From: Carboxylicivirga sp.
Lineage (GTDB): Bacteria; Bacteroidota; Bacteroidia; Bacteroidales; Marinilabiliaceae
Length of the DNA stretch: 64,000 bases
Reading direction: 5' to 3'
Assembly (NCBI GenBank): GCA_025210475.1
Contig: JAOARW010000097.1
Span: 34,269 to 98,268 of the forward strand
Part shown: positions 43,859 to 51,704 of the stretch, in pieces
Layout: every line of letters begins with the position of its first letter
Numbering within the stretch: the first letter of the stretch is position 1
The notes under the pieces: generated by a model
Seen by the model: only the letters and a program-made list of their open reading frames with translations
Databases searched by the model: none
Told to the model about the DNA's origin: nothing
Made by a program: the position numbers and the translations under genes

Positions 43859-44485
43859 TCAAAATAAACTCCCTGTCTTCGCTACTTTTGTTTCCGGAGT
43901 AAATAACCTCACTTTTTTAGTAGCCGACAGGTAGCGACTGTCAACAGTGGCCACCCCGGCATCAAAGAATATCTTTACATCGCATGCGTGCATAATATCG
44001 TTGCTACATGCTGGCTTTTTATAGGCAGTTCCAAAGCTAGCCAGGACAATGATTAGTTTGCGTTTTGAAAACATTGCATTCAGCTGCTGTAATTGCTCAT
44101 AAGTGAAGCGCATGTACTGCACTGAATCAATAATAATCATGCGGTAATAGTTGCGCTTAATCTTCTCAAGTAGAGTTTCGAAGTCGATGTTTACCCCAAC
44201 GTAAAGCTTCTTAGCTTCAATGTTAAAGTTATTTGAACGGTCGCGCATGCTCTTCTTAAAAGCTTCCTCATAAGAGCAATACAGGCTCTTTGCATTGAAC
44301 CTGTCCGCAAAGAAGTTAGCGAGCTTTATAATAAAAACGGACTTGCCACTGCCACTAGTTCCGTAACAGAAGATTGCCGTTTTGCTCTCAATCATACCCA
44401 GTAGTTCGTTGTAATACTCGCCCATATCCAACTCATCGTACTTTTTGTTTTTGAGGGTATTGATATTAACAATACGTGGTTTCAT
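43859..44485 (-). CDS. P-loop ATPase (RecA/DnaB-like or AAA)
   Basis: 208 residues. Walker A GTSGSGKS (about 43-50, with YGTSGSGKSVFIIKLANF) and Walker B-like RMIIIDSVQYMRF (about 111-123). Shape of RecA-fold ATPases such as short DnaB/RadA-like proteins. In the early operon it could serve replication or transposition target handling alongside MuB; no Mu counterpart known to me. Confidence 0.7.
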   Translation of the reverse strand: MKPRIVNINTLKNKKYDELDMGEYYNELLGMIESKTAIFCYGTSGSGKSVFIIKLANFFADRFNAKSLYCSYEEAFKKSMRDRSNNFNIEAKKLYVGVNIDFETLLEKIKRNYYRMIIIDSVQYMRFTYEQLQQLNAMFSKRKLIIVLASFGTAYKKPACSNDIMHACDVKIFFDAGVATVDSRYLSATKKVRLFTPETKVAKTGSLF

Positions 44486-44521
44486 ACTAATTAATTGATT
44501 GTTTATTAATGTGGTTGATTA

Positions 44522-44653
44522 TTAAATCTCATTTAGCATCACTGTAGTACCGCAATGAGGGCAAATACAAGTGATTCGTAGGTCAAATTCGTGACCGCAA
44601 TTAGTGCATTCATGCCAATGTTCGTGGTTGTATAGCTTGAATAGTACTATCAT
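44522..44653 (-). CDS. Tiny zinc-ribbon protein
   Basis: 43 residues. Two CxxC pairs, HECTNCGHEF and CICPHCGTT. ATG overlaps the upstream stop (ATGA at 44650-44653). One of several small zinc proteins in the phage early region; probable nucleic-acid or protein-contact factor. Confidence 0.6.
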   Translation of the reverse strand: MIVLFKLYNHEHWHECTNCGHEFDLRITCICPHCGTTVMLNEI

Positions 44654-44892
44654 CGTTGTTTAAAGTATTGTGAGCCTACTCGAAAGGCTTCGTTAATAGT
44701 TTCCATTGCTCTAAACTCCACCTGACTATCAGGTGTTGGAGCAAATCGGTGAATTTTAAACACCAACTCAAAAGCAGATTCGCAATGTTGATTTACAACA
44801 CTGTTAAATAACTTTAGAGCTTCTGTTTCTGATGGTATGGCACAGTGTCCTTCCCATCCAATTCGTTTGCTTATCTCACTGTATTTACTCAT
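44650..44892 (-). CDS. Hypothetical early protein
   Basis: 80 residues, helical (EALKLFNSVVNQHCESAFEL). Overlaps the zinc-ribbon gene; 2-bp gap to its upstream neighbour. Unrecognised. Confidence 0.5.
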   Translation of the reverse strand: MSKYSEISKRIGWEGHCAIPSETEALKLFNSVVNQHCESAFELVFKIHRFAPTPDSQVEFRAMETINEAFRVGSQYFKQR

Positions 44893-44894
44893 AG

Positions 44895-45083
44895 CTACTC
44901 TGTTTTAGCTAAATCCGCGTTAAAATACCATTCGGTGAATTGCTCAAGGTTTGTCGATGCAAATAAGCAATGGTCACAATCGTGTGAGCCGCATTCGAGG
45001 TCACTATTTTGACAATGTGCCTCTTGTATCATTTCGATACCGGGCAGTATTGGAGGTATAAACCTTTGTTTGAAATATTTCAT
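44895..45083 (-). CDS. Small Cys-rich early protein
   Basis: 62 residues with a Cys/His cluster (AHCQNSDLECGSHDCDHCLF), a possible metal site. Close-packed in the early operon. Unrecognised. Confidence 0.5.
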   Translation of the reverse strand: MKYFKQRFIPPILPGIEMIQEAHCQNSDLECGSHDCDHCLFASTNLEQFTEWYFNADLAKTE

Positions 45084-45085
45084 AA

Positions 45086-45304
45086 TCAGTTACTACTTGC
45101 GGTCGGTGTCTTAAAATCCTGATTATTTTCAATTTTATCGGCTGTTTCGCGCAAAGCTTGAATCATATCGCTGCGCTGACCTGATGAAATGTAGCTACCA
45201 GTGCCTCCTCCATGAAATGGAAATACAATAAGGGCAAATCCAAAACCTTCAGGTAATTGCTCGTTAATCTCATCGCCCATTTTAATCATTAGTTCTTTGT
45301 TCAT
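45086..45304 (-). CDS. Small hypothetical early protein
   Basis: 72 residues; GFALIVFPFHGGGTGSYISS then SDMIQALRETADKIENNQ. The pattern is common in small phage proteins that accompany GemA, with no known activity. 4 bp from the GemA-like stop. Confidence 0.5.
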   Translation of the reverse strand: MNKELMIKMGDEINEQLPEGFGFALIVFPFHGGGTGSYISSGQRSDMIQALRETADKIENNQDFKTPTASSN

Positions 45305-45308
45305 ATTC

Positions 45309-45809
45309 TTAATTTTTAAGTGCTAAATCTTTTAGTTCTTTGGCTTTGGCCTGTTCGTTGTCGCGAATGGAGCAAAGCTGTTTAAATAGCTTCTTCAGGT
45401 CATCGGCAGTGCGGAAAGCGTATAAGCCTTTGCGGTTCACCTGGTCATTGGCAAGCTGAGCCGGGTTCAATACCCATTGATATTGCTTCTTTGAAAGCTC
45501 TTGGTTGACGGCTGTCCAGTCTTTAGGCGTGGCTTTAATGCCACGTTCGTTGAGTACCAACAGGCATTTGTTTCGCCACATGCGCAGCACCTTTGAGGAT
45601 TGTTTATCCTGCTTTGGCTGTGGGTTGTTTCCAAGGCGTTTGCGTGCATCATCAATCAGGATGTTAAGCTGTTGTTCGCTTAAATCTTTGGTGCTGCTTA
45701 CACCAAAATGCGCCTCTACAATCACTTCCTTATAGCGTTCTTCGCCTAATGCCAGTAACAACTGGTGGAAGTATTGCCGCTTTTGCTTTAATGTTTCCTG
45801 GTTAGTCAT
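45309..45809 (-). CDS. gemA: GemA/Mu gp16-like regulatory protein
   Basis: 166 residues. KRQYFHQLLLALGEERYKEV and the C-terminal helical repeat (KKLFKQLCSIRDNEQAKAK) fit the gp16/GemA family encoded by Mu-like phages in the semi-essential early region. In Mu, GemA changes host gene expression and DNA supercoiling. The start overlaps the small membrane protein's end by 8 bp. Confidence 0.72.
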   Translation of the reverse strand: MTNQETLKQKRQYFHQLLLALGEERYKEVIVEAHFGVSSTKDLSEQQLNILIDDARKRLGNNPQPKQDKQSSKVLRMWRNKCLLVLNERGIKATPKDWTAVNQELSKKQYQWVLNPAQLANDQVNRKGLYAFRTADDLKKLFKQLCSIRDNEQAKAKELKDLALKN

Positions 45810-45963
45810 TTTCTAATCGCTTATCGAAGTCGTTGTAATGCTCAGGCTTAAAGCTTTGGTGTGTGCCTTGCTTCTTTTGCCGGTGTTCGCGAATACCGCC
45901 CCAAATGCCTGTTGCAAGCATACCAAGTAGGGCTGTTAATGTTAAATAGTCTATTGCTTCCAT
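45802..45963 (-). CDS. Small single-span membrane protein
   Basis: 53 residues, ATG 45963 to TAA 45802. Membrane helix YLTLTALLGMLATGIWGGI followed by a charged tail (REHRQKKQGTHQSFKPEHYN). Below usual length cut-offs but packed tightly in the operon. Unknown role. Confidence 0.5.
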   Translation of the reverse strand: MEAIDYLTLTALLGMLATGIWGGIREHRQKKQGTHQSFKPEHYNDFDKRLEND

Positions 45964-45994
45964 GTTTATTGATATTGGTTAATACTATGTTGTT

Positions 45995-46663
45995 CTAAAT
46001 AATTCTCGTCCAATAAATCGGGTGTATGGCCTCAGCCAATTCATTGTTGGTCATCCAATCAATTCCCATTGCATTGCGCCACACTTCAGTAACGCTTTTG
46101 CCTGGTACTTTAAACTTTTTACCTCCGGTAACTTTTAACTGGCCTTTCCCTACTACTTGTGCAAAATCACCATTCTTCACACTCCCAATTTTGGGAGGCA
46201 TTACAGGATTTAGCATGAACCAATTGAGGAGTTCAAATTTCCGGGCCCGCAAAACTTTTAAGCCAAACATGTCTCCACGTAGAATCACATCGGGTGATAT
46301 CGGAGCTTGCATTACGTTCTCAATTACGCCTGGCCTTTTGGTTTTTTTTAGCAATTCACGTAGCGGCTCAAGGTTATCCAAGTACTTTTTGCCGTTCAAT
46401 CTGAACTGAACGGTAGCTACCGTGTATTCCTGACATGGTGGCGAAGTGTGAAAATGCGTGTATTGTTGCCAATTCTTCGATATATATTCAACAGCATCGG
46501 CCTGGATAAACTCAAAAGGGTAGTTTGGTTGATGCTCAATATCAACTCCGGTTATTTCAATCTGATAACCTAAATCCATAGCGGCTTTATAGTAGCCCAT
46601 TGAACAGCCTCCAGCTTTACAGCAAAGGTCTAATAGCTTTATTACCCTAGTTTGTCTTGACAT
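45995..46663 (-). CDS. Cytosine-C5-like DNA methyltransferase
   Basis: 222 residues. SAM-binding start LLDLCCKAGGCSMGYYKA, catalytic SPPCQEYT with Cys77, and motif ENV at 115-117 (GVIENVMQ). Short for a full C5 enzyme (usually 300+), with the target-recognition part reduced; such forms are common in phages. With the Dam-type enzyme it may give the phage both A and C methylation. Starts 2 nt after a dispersed palindrome. Confidence 0.75.
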   Translation of the reverse strand: MSRQTRVIKLLDLCCKAGGCSMGYYKAAMDLGYQIEITGVDIEHQPNYPFEFIQADAVEYISKNWQQYTHFHTSPPCQEYTVATVQFRLNGKKYLDNLEPLRELLKKTKRPGVIENVMQAPISPDVILRGDMFGLKVLRARKFELLNWFMLNPVMPPKIGSVKNGDFAQVVGKGQLKVTGGKKFKVPGKSVTEVWRNAMGIDWMTNNELAEAIHPIYWTRII

Positions 46664-46665
46664 CG

Positions 46666-46693
46666 TTTAAATAGTATTTAAATGCTGTTTTAG
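46666..46693. repeat. Dispersed phage palindrome, site 9 (triple half-site)
   Basis: TTTAAA-TAGTA-TTTAAA at 46666-46682, then TGCTG and a third degenerate half TTTTAG at 46688-46693, all at 11-bp steps. Lies 2 nt before the methylase ATG. Confidence 0.75.
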
Positions 46694-46699
46694 CTATGT

Positions 46700-46740
46700 T
46701 CCTGGGGACGGAATCGAACCGCCCCAACAACCGTTCAGGA
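46700..46740 (-). ncRNA. tRNA-like acceptor/T-arm minihelix
   Basis: Minus strand: TCCTG ... CAGGA (5 bp) stacked on GGGGCGG-TTCGATT-CCGTCCC (7 bp, one G-U), which contains the tRNA B-box GGTTCGATTCC. The 5+7 bp total equals a tRNA acceptor plus T stem, but the D-arm and anticodon arm are replaced by AACGGTTGTT. No upstream sequence completes a cloverleaf. It could be a tRNA relic, a tRNA mimic or an old attachment site. Confidence 0.45.
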
Positions 46741-46932
46741 TTAATTAAGTTGGCAACTGTAGTTACATTCGAATGTTGATTGCCCAAACTTTTTTACAGC
46801 TTGGTACATTTCATATTCGATATGTACAAAAATGGATTCACTGCAACTCTCGCACGTAACCAAATTGGGGTTGTTATCTTCACTAAATGCCTCACCTGGA
46901 TGAAGCTCAGAATTACAATAAGGACACTCCAT
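46741..46932 (-). CDS. Zinc-ribbon protein
   Basis: 63 residues: CPYCNSELHPGEAF ... TCESCSESIFVHIEYEMYQ, a classical four-Cys ribbon. It is 3 bp downstream of the 46936 gene. Its C-terminal codons abut the minihelix. Role unknown. Confidence 0.65.
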   Translation of the reverse strand: MECPYCNSELHPGEAFSEDNNPNLVTCESCSESIFVHIEYEMYQAVKKFGQSTFECNYSCQLN

Positions 46933-46935
46933 GAG

Positions 46936-47190
46936 CTAAAATTTATCTTCTTGAACCGTAAAACTTGTGTTGTAGCGTTCAGCTTTAAAGCTTACAAAGT
47001 CGAAAGTGAGTTCCGGATTATCGTTTTTGAGGTGCTTAGTCAAAAAGGCTTTGCATTGCTCTTCAATTTTTGTGCGTGCGGTTTGTTTTCCTTTGGGCAC
47101 AAACACACCACTCATAACAAGCGGTTTGAAGTTCATATTTGGGTCATCCGCCTTTGGTTGAATCTTTGTTTTGATTAGATATACTGCCAT
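46936..47190 (-). CDS. Hypothetical early protein
   Basis: 84 residues: a beta strand start (AVYLIKTKIQPKADDPNMNF), then GVFVPKGKQTARTKIEEQCK and ELTFDFVSFKAER. A small fold that commonly follows DUF3164 in Mu-like Bacteroidetes phages, to my reading; function unknown. Confidence 0.55.
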   Translation of the reverse strand: MAVYLIKTKIQPKADDPNMNFKPLVMSGVFVPKGKQTARTKIEEQCKAFLTKHLKNDNPELTFDFVSFKAERYNTSFTVQEDKF

Positions 47191-47192
47191 GA

Positions 47193-47876
47193 TTACACCT
47201 CCTTTTTTACTTCAGGTAGTTCAACTTTAAGGGCTGCAAAGTTCAGGCAGATTGCTTCATCTTTATCGGTATCACCTTTAGTAAAGAAGCTAACTGAGTA
47301 GCTAATGCCGCGCTCTACAAAACTTTCCTCAATCAACTCAATGGCACGCAACCAACGCTTATCATCGTAGTTGGTTTTTTGTGAGATAAGAATATTGAGG
47401 CTAGTGGTTGAGAAGTCACCTTTTTTGTTCTTAGCCATTAGTGCCGATATGGTTTTGTAATCAGCAAGGCTACGCTTCTTAACCGTATCTTCAAGAAACT
47501 CTTTAATCAATGGGATGGCAATGTCTAAACGCTCATCGTTTTCAAACTTAACATTGCGCTCCAGGCGAGCCATTACTCCACTGTGATTATTGCGAAGGCT
47601 AAAACCGCCTTTGCTATTGGTGCGGATGTCGCCGTAGTTGTGAGCTTCCTCTCTAAAGTTTTCAAAGCCAATAAAGCACTTAACTTTGAAGTCCTTCAGG
47701 CGTTGTTCCAGTTCCTGAGCTTCGGTGACTAATCCAGTAACAAAGTTGTTACGATTGGTTTCGTAGCTTTCTTTAGCCTTTTTACGTTCTGCTGCTTGTT
47801 CTTTTTTGCGTTTCTCAAGCAATTGTTCTAATTCTTCAGCGGTTAGTTCGCCTACTTTTTTTTCTGCTATATCCAT
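47193..47876 (-). CDS. DUF3164 family protein
   Basis: 227 residues. Recognised from FRTNSKGGFSL-like DIRTNSKGGFSLRNNHSGVM, KLKNLK-like ERLDIAIPLIKEFLEDTVKK and IRALSVNI-like TTSLNILISQKTNYDDKRWL. DUF3164 is a marker of Mu-like phages, encoded between the B gene and the semi-essential region. Long N-terminal coiled coil. Its role is unknown in the family. Confidence 0.8.
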   Translation of the reverse strand: MDIAEKKVGELTAEELEQLLEKRKKEQAAERKKAKESYETNRNNFVTGLVTEAQELEQRLKDFKVKCFIGFENFREEAHNYGDIRTNSKGGFSLRNNHSGVMARLERNVKFENDERLDIAIPLIKEFLEDTVKKRSLADYKTISALMAKNKKGDFSTTSLNILISQKTNYDDKRWLRAIELIEESFVERGISYSVSFFTKGDTDKDEAICLNFAALKVELPEVKKEV

Positions 47877-47880
47877 GCTA

Positions 47881-48105
47881 TTAATAATTATTGGTTGGTA
47901 AACTGTATGTTTTTGGCAGTTTCGCCGATGCTCTTTGGCTTCGTGCCTTAATTTGAATTTGCTTGTATATGGCGATGCTTAGGTTGCGGCATTGCTGCTC
48001 GTATTCGCTGTGAAAGATATTGTGCGCATTCAGCCAACTGTGAAGCTCCGCAATGCGTTGCTCAACAGCCTCAAGTTCCTTAATGTCCTGCTCTGTTAGT
48101 TTCAT
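47881..48105 (-). CDS. Small coiled-coil early protein
   Basis: 74 residues: KLTEQDIKELEAVEQRIAEL then a second helix and basic tail. Start overlaps the zinc protein's 3' end by 26 bp. Unrecognised. Confidence 0.5.
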   Translation of the reverse strand: MKLTEQDIKELEAVEQRIAELHSWLNAHNIFHSEYEQQCRNLSIAIYKQIQIKARSQRASAKLPKTYSLPTNNY

Positions 48106-48289
48106 ACATAGGCGTTTTAGGTGTTATGGTAATGCTGATTTCCTTTTTAATTGTTACCATGCCGCTTCCCTGGCATGTTTCGCACTTAACCGGCTTCATG
48201 TCGGTTCCTTTAATACCAGCTAAGTAGCCCTCGCCTCCACAATTGCGGCAAACGTCATTGTAGTTTAGAATGTGTCCTGCTTTTCTCAT
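48080..48289 (-). CDS. DnaJ-type zinc finger protein
   Basis: 69 residues with paired CxxCxGxG-like motifs (CRNCGGEGYLAG ... CETCQGSGMVTI), the knuckle of DnaJ zinc centres, without a J-domain. ATG overlaps the MuB stop by 4 nt. Perhaps aids the transposition or replication complex. Confidence 0.6.
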   Translation of the reverse strand: MRKAGHILNYNDVCRNCGGEGYLAGIKGTDMKPVKCETCQGSGMVTIKKEISITITPKTPMYETNRAGH

Positions 48290-49221
48290 AGTTGTAAATT
48301 GTCGTAGTTTATTGATGGGATGGTTGACATCTTAATCATGTCAATACAGTCTTTAATGCCTCTGAAAGTGCGCTTTGCTAACCATGAGTGGCTTTTTGCA
48401 GCCTCAATGCGCCCCATTACTATATCAAGCTCCTCATTTGATGTGATGCCATTGGCTTTAAAAATGGCCAGTGCTTCATCTTCAGTAGGTTTGTTTAACT
48501 GCTCAGGAAGCATAAACAGGCGATCGCGTGTTTCGCTGAATAAGTGACGGTCGCGTATGGCTCCACGGTTCAGGTTATTGATGAAGTAAGGTGTACCGGC
48601 AAATACGATACCTACCAAGTCTTTAAAGGCTGTCATTACATCTTTAATGATGGTGATGTTGTGGCTCTCCAGACTCGAAACTTCATCAATGGCAATAAGG
48701 ATGTCTTTCTTTGCCACGAACTCACGCATTACTAAAAGTTGAGCGGCCATTGTTCCCGGCTTATGGCAGTCTAAAGCGTGCATTAATCCGGCAATAAACT
48801 GTTTGTTGGTCTTTACCATTGAGGCATCAAAATAAACCACCTTGAAACGCTTGTTGCGTTCATTGTATTCCTGGTACTTCTCAAGTGCAAATGTTTTACC
48901 GTAACCACCTTCGCCAACAACGGCCATAGCCTTTTTAAGTGAATAAGCACGCTCGCAGGTTTCCCAAACTTTCTTAAGGTTGGCAGTAGGTACACCTGTA
49001 TAGTCCTCTGATTTGGCGATGTACTTCTCAATGAGTTCCCATGTATCAACGCCTACCATGCCATTTTTATCCCAGTTGTTGCGTACATGGCTGAATTTAG
49101 AGCCATTTGAGAAGCCCAAACGCTGAACTGCAAAGTTGTTACCGGATAAACCTGAAGCTTCTTGCAATGCGATGATTTTGTCTCGCAGCTGCTGCTTTTG
49201 TTCTGAAGTGTAATCTTTCAT
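48286..49221 (-). CDS. MuB-like transposition ATPase
   Basis: 311 residues; AAA+ target-capture protein activating the transposase. N-terminal HTH-like region (SGNNFAVQRLGFSNGSKFSH), Walker A GEGGYGKT (103-110), Walker B ILIAIDE (174-180), sensor-like residues, and a C-terminal helical domain. Immediately downstream of MuA as in all Mu-like phages. In the family it binds DNA in filaments and confers target immunity. Confidence 0.9.
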   Translation of the reverse strand: MKDYTSEQKQQLRDKIIALQEASGLSGNNFAVQRLGFSNGSKFSHVRNNWDKNGMVGVDTWELIEKYIAKSEDYTGVPTANLKKVWETCERAYSLKKAMAVVGEGGYGKTFALEKYQEYNERNKRFKVVYFDASMVKTNKQFIAGLMHALDCHKPGTMAAQLLVMREFVAKKDILIAIDEVSSLESHNITIIKDVMTAFKDLVGIVFAGTPYFINNLNRGAIRDRHLFSETRDRLFMLPEQLNKPTEDEALAIFKANGITSNEELDIVMGRIEAAKSHSWLAKRTFRGIKDCIDMIKMSTIPSINYDNLQL

Positions 49222-49283
49222 ACTTTTGTAATAATTAATTGATTGTTTGGAGGCGTACCGTTGTGGTTGATGGTGCGCCTCTA

Positions 49284-51380
49284 CTATTTTCCTATATTTA
49301 ATATCTTCTTTTGTCTCTCTGTAAGTCCGTCGCTCATACCATTGGCAGCATCTTCAAGTACTGATTCGCGAGCGTTGGTATTTAATTTTGAAGTATCCCA
49401 CCAACCGAAACCTTCAGTACCAGTGGCTTTCATTTCGCCCAGGGTAATCATCTGCTTTTCAAGTTCACGAATTGAATACTCCTGTCCCCATTGCTCTTGC
49501 TTTTCTTTGAATAGCACTCGCTTAGCGTTTTGGCCTTCTTCCATATCGGCCACACAAGCTGCGTATTTCTCTTTGTTATAAGCGTAGTCAACGAACACAC
49601 CCTCTTTGTCGTAAAGAGCAATCATGTCCGGTTTATTCTTGTCAATGCGCACTTTGAACTTGTTTCCAAGGTTTTCGTTAGCAAACATGAAGTCACCCAC
49701 ATTGTCACCATCAGGAACTATAAAGTGATGCTTATTGCCATTCACTTCTATTTCGATGCCGTTAACGCCGTATTTGTATTCAAGTCGTTGCTCAATCATA
49801 AACAGACTGATACGGTCGAAATAGTTAAGCTTACTGCGCTTTTCGTGCTGAATGGTGGTATAGCGGTCAAGCTTGCTCTTGCCTATGAAACGACCATAAT
49901 TATCGCGCTTTTCACCACGTTTGTTATATTCATTTACAGCCTCTTCGAACATGGCTAAAACACCTGCTCTGTCTTCCAATAGTTCCGGATTCTTCTTTAA
50001 TGCAGCCAATAGTTCAGGATTGGCTTTTGAATCAAGGCTTTTTGTATTGATGTTACCGCCTTTAAAGTTTTTCAACTTGCGAAGAACTGTTTGCTGGAAG
50101 TGACCGATAATGCTCTCAACATACTTAGAGCGGCCTTTATATGGCTCACATGGGAAATGTACACGACTCATGTTGGTCATCAGTTGCTGAGCCGTATAGG
50201 CGATGTTAGCCGATGAGTTATCGTATTGCATTTGGTAAGGCTTATTCTCATGCTTTATAACCGCATTACGAATAGCTTCCTCAACCATTCCGGCATTTTC
50301 GGCAAAGGCCACGGAGTGACCAATAATAGCCGTACTATTGGCATCGGTAACGAAGTACACGTATAGGTCACTCTTAATAAGTGTCTTTTGTTCTTTCTTG
50401 CCGGTTTTCTTATTGACAACTTCAACAACTTCTTTGTAGTACAGCTGCATGGTGGTTCCATCCAGTGACCAAAGAGCATCAGGGAAAGATGGTGTATCGC
50501 GGTTAATAAGCGGCTGTAAATCATTATCAGCTGCTAGCTTGCCGTGACGTGCATAATACCATACTTTCTTGATTTTAGGCGTGTTTAAGTGCTGTTTAAT
50601 TGCTGATGTGGTGTATTGTGGCTTGTTGTTTTCTAAAGCCCAATCATTATACATCATTGCAACATCTTCCCACGAGTGTTTAACAGGCTCAGACCTAAGC
50701 TGTAGCATTTTAGCATGTACTTTTGGGTCTTTGTTGTCTTTCTCGCGATTTACATTTCCCACTCCACCATGTATCAGGCATTGGATACCCTCTTTTTTGT
50801 AGGCTGATGCATTTCTATATAAAGTGCGTTCATTGGTGATGAGGCCTTTCTTAAACTTTATGAGTGCAGGGTCGGCTGTTTGTTCGTTTAAACAGCGTTT
50901 AAATACCCTTTCGCGGAACTGTACAATGCTTTCAAAACCAAGCTTGCGAGCTTTTTTAACATCGAAGTCGTTGATTAATCGCAACCATCCGGCAGCACGT
51001 GCCAACTGGTGAACTTCGGTAGGAGAATAAAGCTTTGTTTCGGAGAGCTGTTTTATTTCGTCCGGATCGGATTTAACTAATGCTGTTAATTGGTCGGTTA
51101 AATTCTCAAATGAATCATCCACCTTCTTTTCTTCCTGCTGTTTTAACCATACTTCAGGCTCTGTATCGTAGCAAAGGATTGCTTTAATGAGTGCCTTATA
51201 CTTTGGCATCAATGAATGATAGTGGATGTAGACCTGTTTGCCCTGCTTGTGATGCTCCCAACAATATACTTCGCCCTTGCGCTGTCCGGCCAAAGCACGG
51301 CTAACGTAACTGGCAGACACGCCGCATTGAGTTAACTCATTACGCGTTACGGATAGTATGTTGTTGTGATAAATAGGCAT
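49284..51380 (-). CDS. MuA-like DDE transposase
   Basis: 698 residues; catalyses integration and replicative transposition. N-terminal HTH domain (NELTQCGVSASYVSRALAGQ), then a larger DNA-binding region, then the RNase H-fold catalytic core with D307 (WSLDGTTM), D387 (MQYDNSSAN) and E422 (KYVESIIGHF). A C-terminal domain (about 530-640) and tail for MuB contact. First large gene of the early operon. Length and order match MuA. Two dispersed palindromes lie within the gene. Confidence 0.95.
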   Translation of the reverse strand: MPIYHNNILSVTRNELTQCGVSASYVSRALAGQRKGEVYCWEHHKQGKQVYIHYHSLMPKYKALIKAILCYDTEPEVWLKQQEEKKVDDSFENLTDQLTALVKSDPDEIKQLSETKLYSPTEVHQLARAAGWLRLINDFDVKKARKLGFESIVQFRERVFKRCLNEQTADPALIKFKKGLITNERTLYRNASAYKKEGIQCLIHGGVGNVNREKDNKDPKVHAKMLQLRSEPVKHSWEDVAMMYNDWALENNKPQYTTSAIKQHLNTPKIKKVWYYARHGKLAADNDLQPLINRDTPSFPDALWSLDGTTMQLYYKEVVEVVNKKTGKKEQKTLIKSDLYVYFVTDANSTAIIGHSVAFAENAGMVEEAIRNAVIKHENKPYQMQYDNSSANIAYTAQQLMTNMSRVHFPCEPYKGRSKYVESIIGHFQQTVLRKLKNFKGGNINTKSLDSKANPELLAALKKNPELLEDRAGVLAMFEEAVNEYNKRGEKRDNYGRFIGKSKLDRYTTIQHEKRSKLNYFDRISLFMIEQRLEYKYGVNGIEIEVNGNKHHFIVPDGDNVGDFMFANENLGNKFKVRIDKNKPDMIALYDKEGVFVDYAYNKEKYAACVADMEEGQNAKRVLFKEKQEQWGQEYSIRELEKQMITLGEMKATGTEGFGWWDTSKLNTNARESVLEDAANGMSDGLTERQKKILNIGK
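50584..50600. repeat. Dispersed phage palindrome, site 10 (degenerate)
   Basis: TTTAAG-TGCTG-TTTAAT, followed again by TGCTG; inside the transposase gene. Confidence 0.45.
50887..50903. repeat. Dispersed phage palindrome, site 11
   Basis: TTTAAA-CAGCG-TTTAAA inside the transposase gene; within GTTTAAACAGCGTTTAAAT. Confidence 0.7.
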
Positions 51381-51396
51381 GTGTGAGGTTAGCCGG

Positions 51397-51618
51397 TTAG
51401 ATTAAATCTTTTTTTGCTTGATTTATTTCTGCAATTTTTTTCGCCATCTTCACAATTTGTAAAGACTTGCCTCTAGTGGCTTTGCGCTTGCCTGTTAGTA
51501 CCACGTTAACCGTACTTTCAGTGACGTGTAGTTTGTTCTGAATTAACACTCTGTCAGTACCTTTAACCAACTTACCCAATTCGTAAGCTTCTTGATTTAA
51601 GATTTGCTCGCTATCCAT
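51397..51618 (-). CDS. Ner-like early HTH regulator
   Basis: 73 residues from ATG 51618; the 32 codons upstream lie in the promoter region and are unlikely. HTH: LVKGTDRVLIQNKLHVTEST then VNVVLTGKRKATRGKSLQIV. First gene of the early operon, in the place of Mu ner, which turns down early transcription during lytic growth. Confidence 0.72.
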   Translation of the reverse strand: MDSEQILNQEAYELGKLVKGTDRVLIQNKLHVTESTVNVVLTGKRKATRGKSLQIVKMAKKIAEINQAKKDLI

Positions 51619-51656
51619 TTTTCCTATATGTTTGTAACAAATACACGACAAATATA
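51604..51656. promoter_or_regulatory. Overlapping face-to-face promoters of repressor and early operon
   Basis: Plus: TTG 51604-51606, 20-bp spacer, TATGTTTG 51627-51634 (repressor). Minus: TATATTTG at 51656-51649 (early operon). Predicted starts fall within a few bases of each other near 51641, so each polymerase would cross the other promoter. The palindrome TTTGT-a-ACAAA (51631-51641) sits at the crossing point, a probable operator. Confidence 0.65.
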
Positions 51657-51704
51657 GTTCACAATCTGAAAACTCAAAAGAAATTACAAGATTAAATTCA
51701 CAGA

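Noticed and set aside
46695..46780. A complete tRNA gene on the minus strand
   Set aside because: The T-arm and a short acceptor-like stem are good, but no D-arm or 5-bp anticodon stem with a 7-nt loop can be drawn from the upstream bases.
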